From: an uncultured Bacteroidota bacterium
GTDB taxonomy: Bacteria; Bacteroidota; Bacteroidia; Flavobacteriales; Flavobacteriaceae
Direction: 5' to 3'
Length of the DNA stretch: 53,469 nt
Assembly: GCA_902583445.1 (NCBI GenBank)
Contig: CACHVZ010000007.1
Location: forward strand, 1-53,469
The notes beneath the pieces were generated by a model, which saw only the letters and a program-made list of their open reading frames with translations, did no database searches and was not told the origin of the DNA. Shown here one piece after another: positions 42,163-51,506 of the stretch. Each line of letters opens with the position of its first letter. The first letter of the stretch is position 1. The position numbers were made by a program, and so were the translations under genes.

Positions 42163-44162
42163 AATGAAAAGTTGAATCCAAAATGGAAATTTCTTTTTGG
42201 AGCTGGTTCATAATATCTTTTTCCAAATGCATTTATTCTAATATTATCAAAATAATTTACATCGAATAAATTATTTACACCAAGATAAATCTCGCTATTA
42301 TTGAAAATTTGTTTTGAATAAGTAATATTTAATTGGTTGTAAGAGCTAACCTCTGTTTCATTTAAATTATCTGCAAATAGCTCACCAATTAATCTATTAT
42401 TAATTAGTAGGTCACTCCTGTTTGATAAATTTAAAATTAATTCAATATCTAATATTTGATCAGGGATACCTGGAAGCGATAAGCCTTTTAGATTTTTGCC
42501 ATCAAGCACGAAATCATTAAATGTGTTTTTAGCATTTGTATATGATAAATTTAATCTTCCTTTGGAAAATAATAACTGTGAGCTTAGTTCTATTCCATAT
42601 CTTCTGGTAGAGCCAACATTTCTGTAAAAATTTTTTCCAGGGAATTGTTCAAGTTCATATGGCAAAATTTCATTATCTGTATTGATTAAATATACTATTA
42701 CATCAAAAGCTAAATTTGGGGTATTCTTACGCCACCCAAATTCATAATTAACAGATGAGCTGGGGTCTAGACTTTTATTTAAGCCATTACCATTTGGATT
42801 ATTTGAAAGCTCATTTAAAGTTGGAGTCTCAAAACTAGTTCCAGTAGAAAAGTAAATATTATTAGAGTCATTAATTGAATATGAGACACCTATTGACGGG
42901 TTAAACTTATTTAATGATATAAATGCTTCTGAGTCAGTACCTATTCTATTCTCGTCATATCTAATTCCATACCGAAACAGTAATCCTGAATTATATTCGG
43001 TCTGATTAATAAAATAGACGCCAGTACTTTTAAATTTTTCAATTTGATCAAATGTGATCTCTCCCTTTTCACCTAGATTATTTTTAAATCTTTTTCGATC
43101 ATCTTGCTGATTACTGTGGTCTATTCCTAAAGTAATAGTTCTGAATTTATTGTCTGAAAAAAATTGTTTAGAGTACTTTGTTCCAAGACCATAATAGTCT
43201 CTTTCAAGAAATATAATTCCTCCATAATTGAAAGGTAGCTTCGAGTTAAAATCTCTTTTCTGGTAAAAGAAATAACTTTCAATTGATGAGTTGTCATCAT
43301 TGAAATGTTTCCATGAAAATCCTGTTTTTAAATGCTTAACTTTTTCATAAGTATCATAATCAAAATTATTTTTTCTTGACTGTCGTCTATCATCTTCCAC
43401 TTCACTTAGTTTTAATCCCCCAGCATCTTTTGCATATGGACTATCTGTATAATTTAACTGCCATACTATTTTATTTTTTTCATTAAGGTCTCTCAAATAT
43501 TTAAGATTTAAAATATTAGACTTGTAGCCACTAAAATCTCTGTAACCGTTAGATTTCCTCTTATCATAATGGACAACTAGACTAGAATTATTCCAGTCAA
43601 AAACTCTTGTTCTTTGTATAGACTGGTATTGATAAGCTCCAAAAACAGCAGAGGTTTTAAAGTATGGCAGTAAATTAGTTGACAGAGTATTAATATTAAT
43701 TACTCCACCAGATGAATTACCATATAAGATTGAGCTTGGACCCCTAATAACTTCGATGTTTGATATAAGGGATAAGGGTAAATTATCAAGTTGACTCTGC
43801 CCGTCAGGAGTTGTCTCTGGAATTCCATCAACGATTATTTTAACACCTCGAATACCGAATGCAGATCTAGCTCCAAAACCTCTTATTGATATTCTAAGAT
43901 CTTGTGAAAAATTATTTGAAGAAGATGTGTAAATTCCTGGAATTGAATTAGTAAAATCAGAAAAAGATGATTTAGAACTGTAATTTTTATTTTTTAGCAA
44001 GTTTTTTACAGATACTGAAAGTGGAGCTTGTTTTTTCCTTACTTCAATTCTTGTTGACTTTACAATTACATCATCGAGCTCTATTTTTTGAATACTATCC
44101 TGAAAATTGGAATAAACAAAAAATGGGAGTATGAGAAACAGTCTACTGGTATACCCTAACAT
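42159..44162 (-). CDS. TonB-dependent outer-membrane receptor
   Basis: 667 residues from the ATG at 44162 (a TTG two codons earlier is open). A signal peptide is followed by a TonB-box-like segment (IELDDVIVKS). The plug domain has RISIRGFGARSAFGIRG and VDGIPETTPDGQ, then VIRGPSSILYGNSSGGVI at its end. The remainder is a beta barrel ending in F (FHFGFNFSF), as usual for outer-membrane insertion. It imports a ligand with energy from TonB. Adjacent GH16 (20-base overlap) suggests a glucan or related ligand, though the plug resembles siderophore/vitamin-type receptors and no SusD partner is present. Confidence 0.92.
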   Translation of the reverse strand: MLGYTSRLFLILPFFVYSNFQDSIQKIELDDVIVKSTRIEVRKKQAPLSVSVKNLLKNKNYSSKSSFSDFTNSIPGIYTSSSNNFSQDLRISIRGFGARSAFGIRGVKIIVDGIPETTPDGQSQLDNLPLSLISNIEVIRGPSSILYGNSSGGVININTLSTNLLPYFKTSAVFGAYQYQSIQRTRVFDWNNSSLVVHYDKRKSNGYRDFSGYKSNILNLKYLRDLNEKNKIVWQLNYTDSPYAKDAGGLKLSEVEDDRRQSRKNNFDYDTYEKVKHLKTGFSWKHFNDDNSSIESYFFYQKRDFNSKLPFNYGGIIFLERDYYGLGTKYSKQFFSDNKFRTITLGIDHSNQQDDRKRFKNNLGEKGEITFDQIEKFKSTGVYFINQTEYNSGLLFRYGIRYDENRIGTDSEAFISLNKFNPSIGVSYSINDSNNIYFSTGTSFETPTLNELSNNPNGNGLNKSLDPSSSVNYEFGWRKNTPNLAFDVIVYLINTDNEILPYELEQFPGKNFYRNVGSTRRYGIELSSQLLFSKGRLNLSYTNAKNTFNDFVLDGKNLKGLSLPGIPDQILDIELILNLSNRSDLLINNRLIGELFADNLNETEVSSYNQLNITYSKQIFNNSEIYLGVNNLFDVNYFDNIRINAFGKRYYEPAPKRNFHFGFNFSF

Positions 44163-45069
44163 AATCAATTTTATAGGTTGCCTCGGTAAATCCTGAAGCT
44201 ACGTACCCATCAGTCCAATGACCACCAACTGCAAGATTTAAAAGTAAGAAAAATGGTTTGTCAAAAGGGGAATGTTGGCTTTGCATAGGAAATTCCAAAT
44301 GCAGGTCTTCATCAATAAAAAATTGAATTTTATCTGGCGACCATTGCATTGAATATGTATGATATTCTTCAAAAGGCTTTTCAATTATTTTTTCAGATCT
44401 GATAAATCTTTCTTGACCTGTATCAAAAAAAATTTTGCCTGGAACATTTGTAGTTTGCCTTGAGTAATCTTGAGGGCCATAATGAACAGCTGAGGAAATT
44501 AGTCCTGGATCATTACTTGTACTATCTTTTACATAATCCCCATGTTCTAAAATATCTAGCTCACCACAATTAGGCCAACCAATTTCATCAATATTTGCGC
44601 CAAGTAACCAAAATGCTGGCCACATTCCCTCCCAATTAGGAAGCTTTGCTCTCATCTCAACTCGACCATATATAAACTCAAATTTATCTTGTGTATTTAT
44701 TCTAGCAGATGTATAATTCTTACCCTCATAGCTTTCGTATTTAGCTGTAATTTTAAGTAGACCCTCTTCGACTCTTATGTTATCTTCTTTATCAGTATAG
44801 AACTGTAATTCTCCATTCCACCAGCTACCATTATTTGGAGGTATAGTCTCAACATTCCATTTATCTTGTGAAACAGGGCCATCTTGGTCAAATTCATCAG
44901 ACCAAACCAATTCATTATTAAAAGTATAAGATTGGGTTGGATTATTTGGTGTTGTATTGTTGTAATTTCCAGAATTTGATAAAGTAGTATCATTGACATC
45001 TGATGTTGAGCCTCCACAAGAAATAAGTAATAGCAGCAATAAGGAAATTAATTGAAAGTAGGTGTTCAT
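44143..45069 (-). CDS. GH16 beta-glucanase lipoprotein
   Basis: 308 residues. A lipoprotein signal (LISC, Cys18) and a T/N/S-rich linker (20-50) precede the GH16 domain. The catalytic signature ExDxxE is ELDILE (E170, D172, E175) in the CGELDILEHGD block. Other GH16 features are WSDEF, WWNGELQFYT and MWPAFWLLG. It probably cleaves beta-1,3-glucans such as laminarin at the surface, with oligosaccharides taken up by the next gene's receptor. First gene of the GH16-TonB-MBL operon; a possible -7 box lies at 45086-45093. Confidence 0.92.
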   Translation of the reverse strand: MNTYFQLISLLLLLLISCGGSTSDVNDTTLSNSGNYNNTTPNNPTQSYTFNNELVWSDEFDQDGPVSQDKWNVETIPPNNGSWWNGELQFYTDKEDNIRVEEGLLKITAKYESYEGKNYTSARINTQDKFEFIYGRVEMRAKLPNWEGMWPAFWLLGANIDEIGWPNCGELDILEHGDYVKDSTSNDPGLISSAVHYGPQDYSRQTTNVPGKIFFDTGQERFIRSEKIIEKPFEEYHTYSMQWSPDKIQFFIDEDLHLEFPMQSQHSPFDKPFFLLLNLAVGGHWTDGYVASGFTEATYKIDYVRVYQ

Positions 45070-45085
45070 AAAATCTTATTTATCC

Positions 45086-45093
45086 CAAAGCTA
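45086..45093 (-). promoter_or_regulatory. Possible -7 box for the GH16 operon
   Basis: TAGCTTTG on the minus strand fits TAnnTTTG. The nearest upstream TTTG is 22 bases away, longer than ideal, so support is modest. The leader would be about 10 bases. Confidence 0.4.
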
Positions 45094-45128
45094 ATAATAT
45101 TTATTAATTTTAGTACAAAGAATTACTC

Positions 45129-46448
45129 ATGGAACTAATTCCAAATGAAGGAATTTCAATTACATCCATTTACAGAGGTCTTATTGGTGTAACATCTATA
45201 ATTGCTATCGCATATCTGCTAAGTAGTAATAGAAAGATGATTGATTGGAATACTATTTTCATTGGACTTGCTAGTCAGTTTATAATTGCCATTGGTGTAA
45301 TAAAGGTTGATTTCGTTAGAAAGTTTTTTGAGATAATAGGTCAAGGATTTCTTGCAATTGTAACTTTTTCAAGTGAGGGGTCTGCTTTTTTATTTGGAGA
45401 ACTTGCTAGTTCAGATTCATTTGGTGTAATATTTGTCTTTCAAGTACTACCAGTAATTATTTTCTTCTCTGCTCTAACATCAATACTATACTATTATAAA
45501 ATAATTCAAAAGGTGGTAAGGGTCTTTGCATGGATGTTGACAAGACTTTTAAATATTTCAGGACAAGAAAGCCTTGCAGTTACTGGGAACATTTTCTTAG
45601 GACAGACTGAAGCTCCTCTTCTAGTGAAAGGGTATCTTGATAAAATGAATAAATCCGAATACTTTGTTTTAATGACAGGAGGTATGGCAACTGTAGCAGG
45701 AAGCGTATTAGCTGCGTTCATTGGTTTTTTAGGTGGTGATGATCCAATACAAAGAATTGAAGTAGCTAAAAACTTAATTGTTGCATCTGTAATGGCTGCT
45801 CCAGGGGCTATAGTTATTTCAAAAATTATGTTTCCTCAAACTGAAAAAATAAATAAAAGTGTCGATGTTAGTTCAAGTGTTATAGGTGAAAATTTATTGA
45901 CTTCTATTACAAATGGTACAAGAGATGGAATTAAAATGGCTGTTAATGTTGCTGCAATGATTCTTGTTTTTGTTGCACTTATAGCTTTATTAAATGGGGT
46001 TTTATTTCAAATTGCAGAGTTGTTTGGACTTAATGCTTGGGTGGATGATAATACTATATATAAGGCTTTTTCCATAGAATTAATTCTGGGATATCTATTT
46101 GCTCCAATTATGTGGCTTATTGGAGTAGCTTCTGATGACACAGCCTTAATGGGTCAATTACTTGGTATTAAAATGGCAGCTAACGAATTTGTAGCATATA
46201 TTGAGTTAGCTACTCTAAAAGAGGTAAGTAGTGTGATAAGCTTAACCTATGAAAAGTCAGTTATTATGGCAACAATCATGTTATGTGGTTTTGCGAATTT
46301 TTCATCTATCGGTATTCAAATTGGAGGTATAGGGATTCTTGCTCCAAATAAGACAAAACTTCTTACTGAGCTTGGATTTAAAGCTATGGTAGCTGGAACA
46401 CTTGTTTCACTATTATCAGCAACTTTTGTAGGTATGCTTTTAGGTTAG
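45129..46448 (+). CDS. Concentrative nucleoside transporter (NupC/CNT)
   Basis: 439 residues, multi-pass inner-membrane protein. CNT landmarks are present: GEGSAFLFG-like SSEGSAFLFGELA, the QTEAPLLVKGY motif of the first hairpin region, MTGGMATVAGSVLA, GLN-type loops, and NFSSIGIQIGGIG in the last part. It imports nucleosides with Na+ or H+. ATG at 45129, divergent from the GH16 operon with 59 bases between; its stop is 1 base from the convergent symporter gene. Confidence 0.92.
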   Translation: MELIPNEGISITSIYRGLIGVTSIIAIAYLLSSNRKMIDWNTIFIGLASQFIIAIGVIKVDFVRKFFEIIGQGFLAIVTFSSEGSAFLFGELASSDSFGVIFVFQVLPVIIFFSALTSILYYYKIIQKVVRVFAWMLTRLLNISGQESLAVTGNIFLGQTEAPLLVKGYLDKMNKSEYFVLMTGGMATVAGSVLAAFIGFLGGDDPIQRIEVAKNLIVASVMAAPGAIVISKIMFPQTEKINKSVDVSSSVIGENLLTSITNGTRDGIKMAVNVAAMILVFVALIALLNGVLFQIAELFGLNAWVDDNTIYKAFSIELILGYLFAPIMWLIGVASDDTALMGQLLGIKMAANEFVAYIELATLKEVSSVISLTYEKSVIMATIMLCGFANFSSIGIQIGGIGILAPNKTKLLTELGFKAMVAGTLVSLLSATFVGMLLG

Positions 46449-46449
46449 A

Positions 46450-48216
46450 CTAAGAAGATAGTCTTCTCCAAAACTTCATTAAAATAAAAACTGAAATTAT
46501 TGAAACTAATATAAAAATTAATCCAGTGGATGTTTTAGAATATAAAATATAACCAATACCAAAAAGAATGCTGTAAACGGATATACTTCCAAAAATCATA
46601 CAAAGAATACCAGTTGGCACATCCCACTTCTCCTTTTTTCCAACAATTTTGATTCCATTAGATTCAGAAATATCAATTATTTTTTTCCATCCAGGACCTC
46701 CTGGTTGAATCTTTTTATAAAAGTTTTGAAGAGTTTCAATATTTGAGGGAGGTGTAACAAAAGTAACAGCTAGCCAACAAATTGTTGTTATAGTAACGCC
46801 AATAATTAGTTTTTCTTCTACCGAAAAGTTATTAGGAAATACAAACTCAAAGCCTAAAGCGACCAAAAAGGATACTATCATTGCTGTTAATTCACTATAG
46901 ACATTAATTCTATACCAAAACCATCTAAGTATGAATATTAGTCCTGTTCCTGCCCCTATCTGAAGAATTATTCCAAATGCTTGAAGTGAATTATTAAGGT
47001 AAAGCGCAAAAAAAGCAGATACAACCATTAACAATACAGTAAACACCCTGCCCATAAAAACATAATGCTTCTCAGATTTATTTTTAACATAAAATCTTCT
47101 GTAGAAATCATGAACAAGGTAGGATGAGCCCCAATTTAAATGAGTTGAAATTGTTGACATAAATGCTGCAATCAAAGATGCTACCAATAGACCTAATAGC
47201 CCAGATGGAAGAAAAGAAATCATTGCAGGATAAGCAAGATCATTACCAACTATTGTGTTAGGAAATGCTTGTTGAAGGGATTCAATATTTGGATATACGA
47301 CTATAGATGCTAGAGCAATAAGGATCCAAGGCCAGGGTCTTACAGCATAGTGCATAAAATTAAACAGTAGTGTTGCCCAAATAGCATTTTTTTCATCTTT
47401 TGCAGATAACATTCTTTGTGCGATATAGCCTCCTCCTCCAGGTTCAGCACCAGGATACCATACTGCCCACCATTGAACAGCGAGGGGGATTATAAATACT
47501 GCAATAAACAAATCTCGATCAGCTATATCTGGAATTAAACTTAATTTAGGAATGACATCGGGATGATTTAAAAGATTGGTTAAACCTTGTATTTGAGGTA
47601 GAGACACAATTTCATAAGCTGCCCAAAAAGTAGCAAGCATTGCCAGGATAAATTGAAAAAAATCAGTAATGATTATACCTCTAAGGCCTCCTATTGAACT
47701 GTAAATTACTGTAATGCCGCATGATATTAATAATGTTTCAACTGGAGAAAGACCTAGTAGAGCCCCTCCTATTTTAATTCCAGCAAGACAAACGCTAGCC
47801 ATTATTAAAACATTAAAAATTGCTCCTAAATAAAAAGCTCTAAAACCTCTTAGAAAAGCAGCTCCTTTTCCACTGTACCTTAGTTCATAAAATTCAAGAT
47901 CTGTTAGTACCTTTGATCTTCTCCAAAGCTTTGCGTAAATAAAAACTGTAAGCATCCCTGTTAATAAGAATGCCCACCAGACCCAGTTTCCTGCAACTCC
48001 ATTTGTTCTCACAATATCTGTTACAAGATTTGGAGTATCAGCTGAAAAAGTGGTTGCAACCATAGAGATACCAAGAAGCCACCATGGCATTTTTCTGCCT
48101 GAAAGAAAAAATTCAGTAATGTCCTTGCCAGACTTTTTTGAGACTATAACTCCAATTAAAAGAGATATTACAAAAAAGGCAGATATTATTATCCAATCAA
48201 TGTTTTCTAATTGCAT
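46450..48216 (-). CDS. Sodium:solute symporter (SSS family)
   Basis: 588 residues with about 13-15 hydrophobic helices. It shows SSS features: FFLSGRKMPWWLLGISMVAT near the N-terminus, SSIGGLRGIIITDFFQF near 175-190, and FMSTISTHLNWGSSYLVHDFYRRF in the middle. It imports a small solute with sodium; substrate not determinable. It is longer than basic SSS members by an extension that includes QPGGPGWKK and two more helices at the end. ATG at 48216; the next gene is divergent. Confidence 0.9.
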   Translation of the reverse strand: MQLENIDWIIISAFFVISLLIGVIVSKKSGKDITEFFLSGRKMPWWLLGISMVATTFSADTPNLVTDIVRTNGVAGNWVWWAFLLTGMLTVFIYAKLWRRSKVLTDLEFYELRYSGKGAAFLRGFRAFYLGAIFNVLIMASVCLAGIKIGGALLGLSPVETLLISCGITVIYSSIGGLRGIIITDFFQFILAMLATFWAAYEIVSLPQIQGLTNLLNHPDVIPKLSLIPDIADRDLFIAVFIIPLAVQWWAVWYPGAEPGGGGYIAQRMLSAKDEKNAIWATLLFNFMHYAVRPWPWILIALASIVVYPNIESLQQAFPNTIVGNDLAYPAMISFLPSGLLGLLVASLIAAFMSTISTHLNWGSSYLVHDFYRRFYVKNKSEKHYVFMGRVFTVLLMVVSAFFALYLNNSLQAFGIILQIGAGTGLIFILRWFWYRINVYSELTAMIVSFLVALGFEFVFPNNFSVEEKLIIGVTITTICWLAVTFVTPPSNIETLQNFYKKIQPGGPGWKKIIDISESNGIKIVGKKEKWDVPTGILCMIFGSISVYSILFGIGYILYSKTSTGLIFILVSIISVFILMKFWRRLSS

Positions 48217-48249
48217 GTTAAAGGTTTATCTTAGTACAAACTTTTAAGA

Positions 48250-48906
48250 TTGATTCATTCAAGTAAATATATAATTAATTTATTCTTTTCAATCACTTTT
48301 GTTGTGTTTGGATATTCACAGGATAATTCATCTGGGTCCTCGGGGAGTCCATTTGCTCCATTAAAGCCTAACTCTGAAAAATCTCTTTTAAATCTTAAAA
48401 AAAAGGAGAATCCTTATCTGAAAAAACTTGAAGATAAGAACAAGAAAAGCTTTTTCCCCGATGCTAATGTGAAAGAAAAAAAACCTGAAAGATTTATTAA
48501 CTCAAACGAGTTTTATTTATCAAGACTTAATAAAAAGCAATCTGAAGCTACTAAAAATATAAATAAATTTAAAGTAGATCAATTTCTTGGAGAAATTAGA
48601 AATGATGGCGAGTATGTAAATATTATTTTACGTGATCATGAGTATCCTGACGGTGATTTAATAAAGGTGGAGGTCAATGAAAATGTCGTTATGCCTGCCA
48701 TTCTTTTAACTGAGAAAGCTAAAGGATTTAAACTTGACCTTAGTAGTGGATTTAATGTTGTTGATTTTATTGCATTAAATCAAGGCTCATCTGGCCCAAA
48801 TACAGCAGAGGTTATAGTCTATGATGATCTGGGTAGATTAGTTGGTAATAATAGGTGGAATTTAGCCACAGGTGTAAAGGCAACATACATTATTTACAAG
48901 AAGTAA
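48250..48906 (+). CDS. Exported protein of unknown function
   Basis: 218 residues from a TTG at 48250; no ATG is available. An N-terminal signal peptide (INLFFSITFVVFGYSQ) is followed by a Lys-rich low-complexity segment (about 35-110), then a compact C-terminal domain with FLGEIRNDGEYVNIILRDHE and VIVYDDLGRLVGNNRWNL. The C-terminal part looks like a beta sandwich. No family recognised. It could be a periplasmic protein of gliding/secretion context or a cell-envelope binder; nothing nearby decides. Confidence 0.65.
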   Translation: MIHSSKYIINLFFSITFVVFGYSQDNSSGSSGSPFAPLKPNSEKSLLNLKKKENPYLKKLEDKNKKSFFPDANVKEKKPERFINSNEFYLSRLNKKQSEATKNINKFKVDQFLGEIRNDGEYVNIILRDHEYPDGDLIKVEVNENVVMPAILLTEKAKGFKLDLSSGFNVVDFIALNQGSSGPNTAEVIVYDDLGRLVGNNRWNLATGVKATYIIYKK

Positions 48907-48957
48907 TCTTATTAAGCTACTAAGCTACAGTCAATCTATTTTTCCAAATAAAAAATT

Positions 48958-50088
48958 TTAACCATAAACTTCAAGCATAGCCTGAACAAAGACATCAACC
49001 TCTTCACTTGTTCCGGTACTAATTCTACACCAATCATAAAAGGGTGGGAATGGTCGGCCAACCATTATTCCTTGTTCTAGCATTTGTTCTGAAAGTTCAT
49101 TTATATGTTTCTTGGATTCAAAGAAAACAAAATTAGTGCTAGACTTAATATATTTTAAATTTAGGTAATCTAATAACTTATAAATTTTATCTTTTTCTTC
49201 ATTTGCTTTATTTAAAGAGAATGTGTAAAAATCTTCATCTTTTAAAGCCTCTGAAGCAGCCGACACAGCAAGTACATTTGTTTGTGCCATTATGTTTGGT
49301 CTTCTGTAAACAGAATAATCTCCAAATAATTGATCTGCTAACTCAGGTTTTAAAACCAAATATCCTATTCTTAATCCTGCAAGACCATATACTTTAGAAA
49401 ACGTTCTTGATATTATTACATCCTCTCCCTTTCTTATGAGATAGTCCATCGAAGGATAATTATCTTCGTTGATATAATCATAATATGCCTCATCACAAAA
49501 TACTATTGTTTTTTGAGACATTTCTTCACAAAAGTCTTTTAATGACTGTTTATTTAATAAAGTCCCTGTAGGATTGTTTGGATTTGCAATAAATATCATT
49601 TTAGTTTCACCATCAACACTTGATTTTATTTTATTTAAATCATACCCTTTTTCAGAATCTACAGGTACCCATTTAATTTTACTTCCCCATCCTTCAGCAT
49701 AACTCATCAAGGCAAGATATGTAGGTTTTCCTGCGACTATATTTCCTCCTTGATTTGAAATTGCAAGACCTGTTACTCTTAGAGCCTCATTTGAACCACC
49801 AGTTATTACAATACTCTCAACAGGCACTCCATGTTTTGAAGCTAAAGTTTTTTGAAGTTCATGAATAAACTCATACGGGTATCTACATGCATCACTAAAA
49901 GAATTTTTAATAGCATTTAGGACTCTTTCCGATGGACCGTAAGGGTTTTCATTTGAACTTAACTTCACTATAGAAGATTTTGGTCTTGGATTGTATTTCT
50001 TAATTTCTTCAGCAGATAAAATTGATGGAGTTAACATCAAACCTCCGATACCTAATGAGGATTTAAACCATTCTCGTCTTGATTGCAT
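48958..50088 (-). CDS. Tat-exported HisC-like aminotransferase
   Basis: 376 residues. A twin-arginine signal is visible (SRREWFK at 3-9, then GIGGLML). The fold-type-I domain has LSSNENPYGPS (43-53), GGSNEALR, NPNNPTG (169-175) and the PLP lysine K232 in SRTFSKVYG, as in histidinol-phosphate aminotransferases. Export of a HisC-like enzyme argues against a role in histidine synthesis; Tat export is in keeping with folding around PLP in the cytoplasm. The substrate is unknown. It is divergent from the AGCS symporter gene (68 bases apart), so an amino-acid link is possible. Confidence 0.85.
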   Translation of the reverse strand: MQSRREWFKSSLGIGGLMLTPSILSAEEIKKYNPRPKSSIVKLSSNENPYGPSERVLNAIKNSFSDACRYPYEFIHELQKTLASKHGVPVESIVITGGSNEALRVTGLAISNQGGNIVAGKPTYLALMSYAEGWGSKIKWVPVDSEKGYDLNKIKSSVDGETKMIFIANPNNPTGTLLNKQSLKDFCEEMSQKTIVFCDEAYYDYINEDNYPSMDYLIRKGEDVIISRTFSKVYGLAGLRIGYLVLKPELADQLFGDYSVYRRPNIMAQTNVLAVSAASEALKDEDFYTFSLNKANEEKDKIYKLLDYLNLKYIKSSTNFVFFESKKHINELSEQMLEQGIMVGRPFPPFYDWCRISTGTSEEVDVFVQAMLEVYG

Positions 50089-50156
50089 ATAAAAGTAATT
50101 TTTATTAATTTAAAAAAGATAGTATTCTTTTCAAAATTTAATCGTTAATTTTCAAT

Positions 50157-51506
50157 ATGGTAGATATCTTTAACACTATTGAGGCTGTAATTAATCAAAT
50201 TATATCTCCTCTTAACTGGGTTATGCTGTTTTTAATAATAGGAGGAGGAATCTATCTAACGATTATTTCAAAAGCAAATCCATTGATGAGGATAGTTAGT
50301 GGATTTAAATTAATGCTAAGAAAAGATCCTTCAAGTATTGGAATTTCAAGATTTCAGGCATTATCAGCGGTTCTTGCTGCAACAGTTGGTCTTGGAAATA
50401 TTTCAGGTGTATCTATTGCAATCAATCAAGGAGGTCCAGGTGTTTTAGTATGGATGTGGGTGACTGCTTTGATTGGAGCATCAATAAAGTTTTTTTCAGC
50501 CTCACTTGCAGTTAATTTTAGAAAAAAAGATGAAAATGGAGACTATTTGGGTGGTCCAATGTATTATATGAGTTTAGGTATAAAAAAATGGGGGCGTCCG
50601 CTGGCAATATGGTTTTCAATAGCTGGACTAGTTGGTGTACTTCCTGCATTTACAGCTAATCAATTAACTCAGTCATATATTGATGTTTTAAACCCTAATG
50701 AGTTAATAAACCTGGGTGATATTGGATGGAAGCTTGTTATTGGAATAGTCTTTACAATTTTTACATCTTTTGTAATTTTTGGTGGTTTGAAATCGATAGT
50801 TAAGGTAACATCAGGTTTAGTTCCAATAATGGTAATATTATATTTCATACTTGGGATCTATATTTTAATCGCTAATATGGATGTTGTTCCGTCAACTTTT
50901 TATTTGATTTTTAGTGAAGCTTTCAATTTTAATACAATAGTACAAGGCGGATTTTGGGGGTTAGTATTAATTGGTATAAGAAGAGCTGTTTTCTCAAGTG
51001 AAAGTGGTGTTGGACTTGCGCCTATATATCATGGTCAATCTACCACAAAAAAAGGAACAGATGAAGGTCTTGTTGGAATGTTAGGACCTATTTTAGATAC
51101 AATTTTAGTTTGTACTATCACAGGTTTGATTATAATAATTAGCGGAGCATATCTTGAAAGTGATTTGAATGGAATTGTTTTATCTCTAGAAGCTTTTAGA
51201 AGATTATTCTTTGGGTTCGGAGATTATTTATTGATAGTTATGATATCAATTTTTGGAATTTCAACATTATTTACTTACTCATATTATGGAGTAAAATGTT
51301 ATGGTTTTTTAACAACACCTAAAAAGGGTAAATATTATAATATAATATATACTGCAGCTATAATTATATCCTCAATATTAACTGTTGAAATTGTAATTGG
51401 ACTTATTGATATAGCCTTTGCACTAATGGCAATTCCAAATATGATTGCTATAATTTATTTATCTAAAATTGTAACTAAAGAGATGAAATCTAGATCTTGG
51501 ATTTAG
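50157..51506 (+). CDS. Sodium:alanine symporter (AGCS family)
   Basis: 449 residues, multi-pass membrane protein. AGCS landmarks are present: ALSAVLAATVGLGNISGVS, NQGGPGVLVWMWVTALIG, YLGGPMYYMSLG and RRAVFSSESGVGLAPI. It imports alanine or glycine with sodium. The TAG stop at 51504-51506 overlaps the TAA stop of the convergent M20 gene. Confidence 0.93.
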   Translation: MVDIFNTIEAVINQIISPLNWVMLFLIIGGGIYLTIISKANPLMRIVSGFKLMLRKDPSSIGISRFQALSAVLAATVGLGNISGVSIAINQGGPGVLVWMWVTALIGASIKFFSASLAVNFRKKDENGDYLGGPMYYMSLGIKKWGRPLAIWFSIAGLVGVLPAFTANQLTQSYIDVLNPNELINLGDIGWKLVIGIVFTIFTSFVIFGGLKSIVKVTSGLVPIMVILYFILGIYILIANMDVVPSTFYLIFSEAFNFNTIVQGGFWGLVLIGIRRAVFSSESGVGLAPIYHGQSTTKKGTDEGLVGMLGPILDTILVCTITGLIIIISGAYLESDLNGIVLSLEAFRRLFFGFGDYLLIVMISIFGISTLFTYSYYGVKCYGFLTTPKKGKYYNIIYTAAIIISSILTVEIVIGLIDIAFALMAIPNMIAIIYLSKIVTKEMKSRSWI

